From DATCMH01 sp036563505 (GTDB taxonomy: Bacteria > Pseudomonadota > Alphaproteobacteria > Rhizobiales > Beijerinckiaceae): a stretch of 64,000 nucleotides of DNA. The stretch spans positions 310,001 to 374,000 of the forward strand of contig DATCMH010000002.1 of the NCBI GenBank assembly GCA_036563505.1, given 5' to 3'. The translations under genes and the position numbers were made by a program. Shown one piece after another: positions 59,468 through 64,000 of the stretch. The notes under the pieces were generated by a model that was not told the DNA's origin, ran no database searches, and was given only the letters and a program-made list of their open reading frames with translations. The first letter of the stretch is position 1. Every line of letters begins with the position of its first letter.

Positions 59468-61288
59468 GTGCTGATGCAAACGCCCCCCGCCGCCGATCCG
59501 CGGCAGACCTTGCAGGACGTCTTCGGCTTCCCCGATTTCCGGCCGGGGCAGGAGGAGGTCGTGCGCGCCGTCGTAGGGGGCGAGGACGTGCTCGCCGTCA
59601 TGCCGACGGGTTCGGGCAAGTCGCTGTGCTACCAGCTGCCGACCCTGGTGCGGTCGGGCCTCACGGTCGTGGTCTCGCCCCTGATCGCCCTGATGCGGGA
59701 CCAGGTGGCGCAGCTCAAGCGCAACGGCATCGAGGCGGGCAGCCTCAACTCCACCAACGATGCGGCCGAGAACCGGCGCGTGATGGAAGCGGTTCGCGAG
59801 GGGCGGATGCGCCTCCTCTACGCCTCGCCGGAGCGCCTCGCCAACACCGGCACGACGGAGTGGCTGGCGCGCTCCGGCGTCGGGCTGCTCGCCATCGACG
59901 AGGCCCATTGCGTCTCGCAATGGGGGCACGATTTCCGGCCCGAATACGCCATGCTGGGCGAGGTGCGCCGCCGGCTCGGCGACGTGCAGACCATCGCGCT
60001 CACCGCCACTGCGGACGTCGCGACCCGGGGCGATATCCGCGCCCGGCTCTTCGAGCGCGAGCCCCGCATCTTCGTACACGGCTTCGACCGGCCGAACCTG
60101 CGCCTCGCCATGGCAGCCAAGGAGAACACCCGCCGCCAGCTCATGGGTTTCCTCGACAAGCACGCGGGCGAGAGCGGCATCATCTACTGCTCGTCCCGGC
60201 AAGCGACGGAGACGCTCGCCGCCAAGCTGAAAGGCGAGGGCTGGCACGCCCTGCCCTACCATGCCGGCATGGCGGCCGCGGATCGCGACCGCAACCAGGA
60301 CACCTTCCTCCAGGAGGACGGGGTGGTGATGGTGGCGACCGTCGCGTTCGGCATGGGCATCGACAAGCCGGACGTGCGCTTCGTCGCCCACGCGGCGCTG
60401 CCGAAATCGATCGAGGCCTACTACCAGGAGATCGGCCGCGCCGGACGCGACGGCCTGCCCTCCGATACGCTCACCCTCTACGGCCTCGACGACATTCGCC
60501 TGCGCCGCCTCCAGATCGAGGACAGCGACGCCTCCGAGGACCAGAAGCGCGTCGAGCGTCAACGCCTCAACGCCCTGCTCGCCTTGTGCGAGGCCCCGCG
60601 CTGCCGGCGTCAGACCCTGCTCACCTATTTCGGCGAGACGGCGGAGCCCTGCGGCAACTGCGATTTGTGCCAGGACGGCGCGGTGACCGTCGACGCCACG
60701 GTGGAGGCCCAGAAGCTCCTCTCGGCCGCGGTGCGCACCGGCGAGCGTTTCGGCACGGAGCACCTCGTCTCGGTCCTCATGGGCGAGACGACGGAAGCCG
60801 TGCGTCGCTTCGGCCACGAGTCCTTGAAGACCTTCGGCGTCGGCGCCGACCGGACGAAGAACGAGTGGCGCTCCCTCGTGCGCCAGATCTACGCTGCGGG
60901 CCTCCTCCATCTCGACCTCGACGGCTACGGCCGCTGGGTGGTCACCGACCGCGGCTGGGCGGTGCTGAAAGGTCAGGAGCGGATCGAGCTGCGCTCCGAT
61001 GTGATGCGCCCCCGCGGCGAGCGCCGCCGCCGCCGGCCGGCGGGCGCCGAGGCCGTGGTCGCCCACGACGATCCCCTGCTCCAGGCTCTGAAGGCCCTGC
61101 GCACGCGGCTTGCCAAGGCGGAAGCCGTGCCGGCCTACGTGATCTTCTCCGACCGGACCTTGAACGAACTCGCCTCGGCACGCCCGAGGACGCTCGAAGC
61201 GATGAGCCACGTCCATGGTATCGGCCGGGCGAAGCTCGACCGCTACGGCGAGGTCTTCCTCTCGGTCCTCGCCGAGCACGCGGGCTGA
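59468..61288 (+). CDS. recQ: ATP-dependent DNA helicase RecQ
   Basis: The 606-residue helicase has Walker A MPTGSGKSLCYQ (about 45-56), IDEAHCVSQWGHDFRPEY, the helicase core, the zinc-binding Cys set in CEAPRCRRQTLLTYFGETAEPCGNCDLC and an HRDC domain at the C-terminus (DDPLLQALKALRTRLAKAEAVPAYVIFSDRTL). It unwinds DNA in repair and recombination. Start is GTG at 59468 or ATG at 59474. It precedes aroK by 54 bp on the same strand. Confidence 0.93.
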   Translation: MLMQTPPAADPRQTLQDVFGFPDFRPGQEEVVRAVVGGEDVLAVMPTGSGKSLCYQLPTLVRSGLTVVVSPLIALMRDQVAQLKRNGIEAGSLNSTNDAAENRRVMEAVREGRMRLLYASPERLANTGTTEWLARSGVGLLAIDEAHCVSQWGHDFRPEYAMLGEVRRRLGDVQTIALTATADVATRGDIRARLFEREPRIFVHGFDRPNLRLAMAAKENTRRQLMGFLDKHAGESGIIYCSSRQATETLAAKLKGEGWHALPYHAGMAAADRDRNQDTFLQEDGVVMVATVAFGMGIDKPDVRFVAHAALPKSIEAYYQEIGRAGRDGLPSDTLTLYGLDDIRLRRLQIEDSDASEDQKRVERQRLNALLALCEAPRCRRQTLLTYFGETAEPCGNCDLCQDGAVTVDATVEAQKLLSAAVRTGERFGTEHLVSVLMGETTEAVRRFGHESLKTFGVGADRTKNEWRSLVRQIYAAGLLHLDLDGYGRWVVTDRGWAVLKGQERIELRSDVMRPRGERRRRRPAGAEAVVAHDDPLLQALKALRTRLAKAEAVPAYVIFSDRTLNELASARPRTLEAMSHVHGIGRAKLDRYGEVFLSVLAEHAG

Positions 61289-61342
61289 CATGTGGCCCTC
61301 CCCTCCTGGGCAGGCCGGCCGTCCTCGTGCTAGGACAACGCC

Positions 61343-61975
61343 ATGGACCAGGAGACGCCCGTCGACCTCGCGACGCCGGCCGGCGCCACGGCGCGCGGCG
61401 GCGGGGACGCGAGCACGGAAGCCGTCATCCGCCGGCACCTCGGCCAGCGCTCCATCGTGCTCGTCGGCCTGATGGGAGTGGGCAAGAGCACGGTCGGCCG
61501 GCGCCTCGCGCAACGCCTGGCGCTGCCCTTCCGCGACGCGGACCAGGAGATCGAGGCGGCGGCAGGCATGTCGATCCCCGACATCTTCGCCATCTACGGC
61601 GAGCCCGCCTTCCGGGCCGGCGAACGCCGCGTCATCGAGCGCCTGCTGCTGGAAGGCCCCATGGTGCTCGCCACCGGCGGCGGTGCCTTCATGAACCCCG
61701 AGTTGCGCCGGCGCATCGCCGAAGTCGGTCTCTCGGTCTGGCTCAAGGCCGACCTCGACGTCCTCATGCGCCGCGTGCGCAAGCGATCGAACCGTCCCCT
61801 CCTCCAGACGTCCAACCCCGAAGCGACGATGCGGCGGCTCATGGCCGAACGGGAGCCGGTCTACGCGACGGCGGACGTGGCGGTGGATTCCCGCGAGGTC
61901 CCGCATGACCGCGTCGTCGCCGACGTCGTCAGGGCGATCGGCCATCACATGATCGACGAGGCTTCCCGCGCATGA
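61343..61975 (+). CDS. aroK: Shikimate kinase
   Basis: The 210-residue kinase has Walker A GLMGVGKST (about 42-50), DADQEIEAAAGMSIPDIF (shikimate-binding Asp region), FRAGERRVIE and GGGAFMNPELRR, then the RSNRPLL lid. It phosphorylates shikimate in the common aromatic pathway. The N-terminal 35 residues are an extension beyond most E. coli-type enzymes. Its stop overlaps the aroB start (ATGA). Confidence 0.92.
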   Translation: MDQETPVDLATPAGATARGGGDASTEAVIRRHLGQRSIVLVGLMGVGKSTVGRRLAQRLALPFRDADQEIEAAAGMSIPDIFAIYGEPAFRAGERRVIERLLLEGPMVLATGGGAFMNPELRRRIAEVGLSVWLKADLDVLMRRVRKRSNRPLLQTSNPEATMRRLMAEREPVYATADVAVDSREVPHDRVVADVVRAIGHHMIDEASRA

Positions 61976-63114
61976 GCGCCGCCCCCGCCTTCGCGTCGCC
62001 GGAGATCACGACCGTTCCGGTCGCCCTGGGCGAGCGCTCCTACGAGATCCTCGTCGGCCGCGGGGCCTTGAGCCGGGCACCCGAGCGGCTGGCAGCGCTC
62101 GGTGCCCGCCGGGTTGCCCTCGTGACCGATGCCAACGTGGGCGCGACCTACGCCGAGGACCTCGCGGGCGCGATCGGGGCGGCGGGCCTTGCCGTTTCGA
62201 CCGTCACCGTGGTCCCCGGAGAGGCCTCCAAGAGCTACGCCACCTTCGCGGAGGTCTGTGATGGGATTATCGGGGCCAAGGTCGAGCGCGGCGATCTCGT
62301 GCTAGCCCTCGGCGGCGGCGTCGTCGGCGACCTCGCCGGCTTCGCGGCGGCGGTGGTGCGCCGCGGAGTGCGGTTCGTCCAGGTGCCGACGACGCTGCTC
62401 GCCCAGGTTGATTCCTCCGTCGGGGGCAAGACCGGGATCAACTCCCCGCATGGCAAGAACCTCGTCGGGGCCTTCCACCAGCCAAGCCTCGTCATCGCCG
62501 ACACCGCGCTCCTCGACACGCTGCCGCCGCGCGAGATGCGCGCGGGCTACGCGGAGGTGGTGAAATACGGCCTGATCGACCGGCCCGATTTCTACGCTTG
62601 GTGCGAGCGCTCCTGGCGCGGCCTCTTCGCGGGCGGGCCGGAGCGGGACCACGCCGTCGCCGAGAGCTGCCGGGCCAAGGCCGCGGTCGTCGCCCGGGAC
62701 GAACGCGAGGAGGGCGACCGCGCGCTCCTCAATCTCGGCCATACCTTCGCCCACGCGTTGGAGCGCGTCACGGGCTATGACGCAGCGCGTCTCGTCCACG
62801 GCGAGGCAGTGGCGATCGGGCTGGCGCTGGCCTTCCGCTTCTCGACCACGCTCGGGCTCTGCCCCGGTCAGGATGCGGAAAGGGTTGCAGGTCACTTGGC
62901 GACTGTCGGCCTGCCGACCGCGTTGGCCGCGGTGCCCGGCGGCTGCGGCTCGGTCGAGGCGCTTCTCGACGCGATGGCGCAGGACAAGAAGGTGAAGGCC
63001 GGCCGCCTCACCTTCATCCTGGCGCGCGGCATCGGCGAGAGCTTCATCGCGCCGGGTGTCGAGGTCGACGCCGTGCGCGGATTCCTTGAAACCGAAATGG
63101 CCCGGACGGCTTAA
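61972..63114 (+). CDS. aroB: 3-dehydroquinate synthase
   Basis: The 380-residue enzyme has the NAD-binding block LALGGGVVGDLAGFAAAVVRRG, VPTTLLAQVDSSVGGKTGIN and the metal-ligand motifs REMRAGYAEVVKYGLI, LNLGHTFAHALE and VHGEAVAIG. It makes dehydroquinate from DAHP, using Zn or Co. It overlaps aroK by four bases, forming the aroKB pair widely kept in bacteria. Confidence 0.93.
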   Translation: MSAAPAFASPEITTVPVALGERSYEILVGRGALSRAPERLAALGARRVALVTDANVGATYAEDLAGAIGAAGLAVSTVTVVPGEASKSYATFAEVCDGIIGAKVERGDLVLALGGGVVGDLAGFAAAVVRRGVRFVQVPTTLLAQVDSSVGGKTGINSPHGKNLVGAFHQPSLVIADTALLDTLPPREMRAGYAEVVKYGLIDRPDFYAWCERSWRGLFAGGPERDHAVAESCRAKAAVVARDEREEGDRALLNLGHTFAHALERVTGYDAARLVHGEAVAIGLALAFRFSTTLGLCPGQDAERVAGHLATVGLPTALAAVPGGCGSVEALLDAMAQDKKVKAGRLTFILARGIGESFIAPGVEVDAVRGFLETEMARTA

Positions 63115-63131
63115 TTCCCGGGCGTGACCCC

Positions 63132-64000
63132 ATGACCGAAGACCCCGAGATTTCCCTCTGGCTCGCCGCCCTCATCGTGGTGGCCTGCCTCCTGCTCTCC
63201 GCCTTCTTCTCGGCGGGCGAGACTGCCTTCACGGGCGCCTCGCGCGCCCGCATGCTGACCCTCGAGAAGGCAGGGGACGTCCGCGCCGTCATCGTGAACC
63301 GGCTCTTGGCGCTGCGCGAGCGCTTCATTGGCGCGATGCTGATCGGCAACAACATCGTCAATATCGGTGTCTCGGCCTTCACGACGAGCGTGCTGGTGGG
63401 CATCTTCGGCCCCGAGGGCGTGATCTACGCCACGGGTCTCATGTCGCTCCTCGTCATCATCTTCGCCGAGGTGCTGCCCAAGACGCTCGCGATCAACTCA
63501 CCCGACCGGGTCTCGCTGTTCATCGCGCGGCCGGTCTCCTGGATCGTCGCCCTCTTCGGCCCGCTGACGCTCGCCATCGAGCATCTCGTGCGTCTCATGC
63601 TGCGCCCCTTCGGCATCCGCATTGGCGAGAACCAGGCGATCCTCTCCGCCACCGAGGAGATCCGCGGCCAGGTCGACCTGCTCCACCAGGAGGGCGGCGT
63701 CGCCAAGGTCGAGCGCGACATGCTCGGCGGCCTCCTCGACCTGGAGGAGCTCACCGTCTCCGAGGTGATGGTCCACCGCACCAAGATGCGCACCATCAAC
63801 GCCGACCTCACCTCCGAGGAGATCGTGCGCGAGGTGCTCTCCTCGCCCTATACCCGCCTGCCGCTGTGGCGGGAGCGGCCCGACAATATCGTCGGCGTGC
63901 TCCACGCCAAGGACCTCCTGCGGGCGCTCGATGCGGTGGGCGGCGACGCCTCGAAGCTGAAAGTCGAGGCGATCGCCCTCGAGACCTGGTTCGTGCCCGA
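63132..64000 (+). CDS. HlyC/CorC-family protein with DUF21 (CNNM) domain, truncated by window end
   Basis: The 289 codons visible begin MTEDPEISLWLAALIVVACLLLSAFFSAGETAFTGASRARM, a DUF21/CNNM transmembrane domain with a conserved GETAF and NNIVNIGVSAFTTS. The beginning of the CBS pair follows (GLLDLEELTVSEVMVHRTKMRTINADLTSEEIVREVLSSPYTRLPLWRE). Family proteins are linked to magnesium or heme-related transport and to sensing. No stop codon occurs before 64000. It is 18 bp after aroB, a conserved alphaproteobacterial arrangement. Confidence 0.9.
   Translation, partial: MTEDPEISLWLAALIVVACLLLSAFFSAGETAFTGASRARMLTLEKAGDVRAVIVNRLLALRERFIGAMLIGNNIVNIGVSAFTTSVLVGIFGPEGVIYATGLMSLLVIIFAEVLPKTLAINSPDRVSLFIARPVSWIVALFGPLTLAIEHLVRLMLRPFGIRIGENQAILSATEEIRGQVDLLHQEGGVAKVERDMLGGLLDLEELTVSEVMVHRTKMRTINADLTSEEIVREVLSSPYTRLPLWRERPDNIVGVLHAKDLLRALDAVGGDASKLKVEAIALETWFVP

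Noticed and set aside
59318..61948. 876-codon minus-strand frame opposite recQ and aroK
   Set aside because: It is the antisense of two well-recognised genes; composition (His, Arg, Gly, Glu) is typical of antisense frames at 70% G+C.

Overview
The window is about 70% G+C and fully colonised by typical Hyphomicrobiales (alphaproteobacterial) chromosomal genes. The markers are the cell-cycle regulators RcdA (DUF1465) and TrcR (DUF1013), an Mla-type lipid ABC system with a long MlaD, the RegB/RegA redox pair, intracellular PHA depolymerase, an lptC-lptA-lptB-rpoN cluster, and aroK-aroB followed by an HlyC/CorC-type protein. Gene content, G+C and the many palindromic intergenic repeats fit the Methylobacteriaceae or a neighbouring family. 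This is inference from recognised families; no database was searched. No tRNA, rRNA, CRISPR array, prophage or insertion sequence was seen.

Layout. 1-4.5 kb: end of a flavoprotein gene, an MsbA-like exporter, rpmE with promoter and terminator, rcdA, a candidate small RNA, a DUF1192 gene and trcR. 4.8-8.8 kb: a four-gene Mla-like phospholipid transport operon. 8.9-12 kb: an MFS transporter, an orphan CheZ-like phosphatase and two small unknown genes. 12.5-20.8 kb: an L,D-transpeptidase, a ChaC-like enzyme and DUF2125, then hisC-tyrC, chorismate mutase and metX-metW. 21-26 kb: xerD with a coupled 48-residue membrane protein, and two coupled glycosyltransferase genes. 26-29 kb: a DGPF protein, an ECF42-type sigma factor and a metallophosphoesterase behind an ECF42-like promoter. 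29.5-39.6 kb: a minus-strand nucleoside uptake and salvage operon (BMP lipoprotein-like binding protein, ATPase, two permeases, cdd, PNP, deoC, deoA, ghrA) with a VapBC pair and a VOC protein lodged between ATPase and permease. 39.7-50 kb: moeB, a metallopeptidase, phaZ, regB-regA, a nitrilase-family hydrolase, an ArsR regulator, a DMT exporter, exported msrB-msrA and a PhyH-like dioxygenase. 50-57 kb: a Gly/Tyr-rich exported protein, a ComEA-like protein, an RNase D-like exonuclease, lptCAB and rpoN. 57-64 kb: a CAP-domain lipoprotein, a flavoprotein, recQ, aroK-aroB and a partial HlyC/CorC-type gene.

Genes work together as recognisable modules. Aromatic amino acid synthesis has both ends here: aroK-aroB in the common pathway, and chorismate mutase, tyrC and hisC at the branch. 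Envelope building is served by the Mla-like operon, lptCAB, the L,D-transpeptidase and the exported methionine sulfoxide reductases. The nucleoside operon imports nucleosides and degrades them to base plus sugar phosphate, and DeoC splits deoxyribose phosphate.

The least ordinary material lies between and inside genes. One roughly 180-200 bp palindromic element family occurs five times, with compensatory stem changes between copies. One copy lies in frame inside the 5' part of metW, and another separates the binding protein from the ATPase in the nucleoside operon. A second notable signal is a minus-strand candidate sRNA at about 3089-3187, with its own promoter, a CUCCU hairpin loop, a second CCUCCC stretch and an intrinsic terminator. 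Both are reported as inference from sequence alone.
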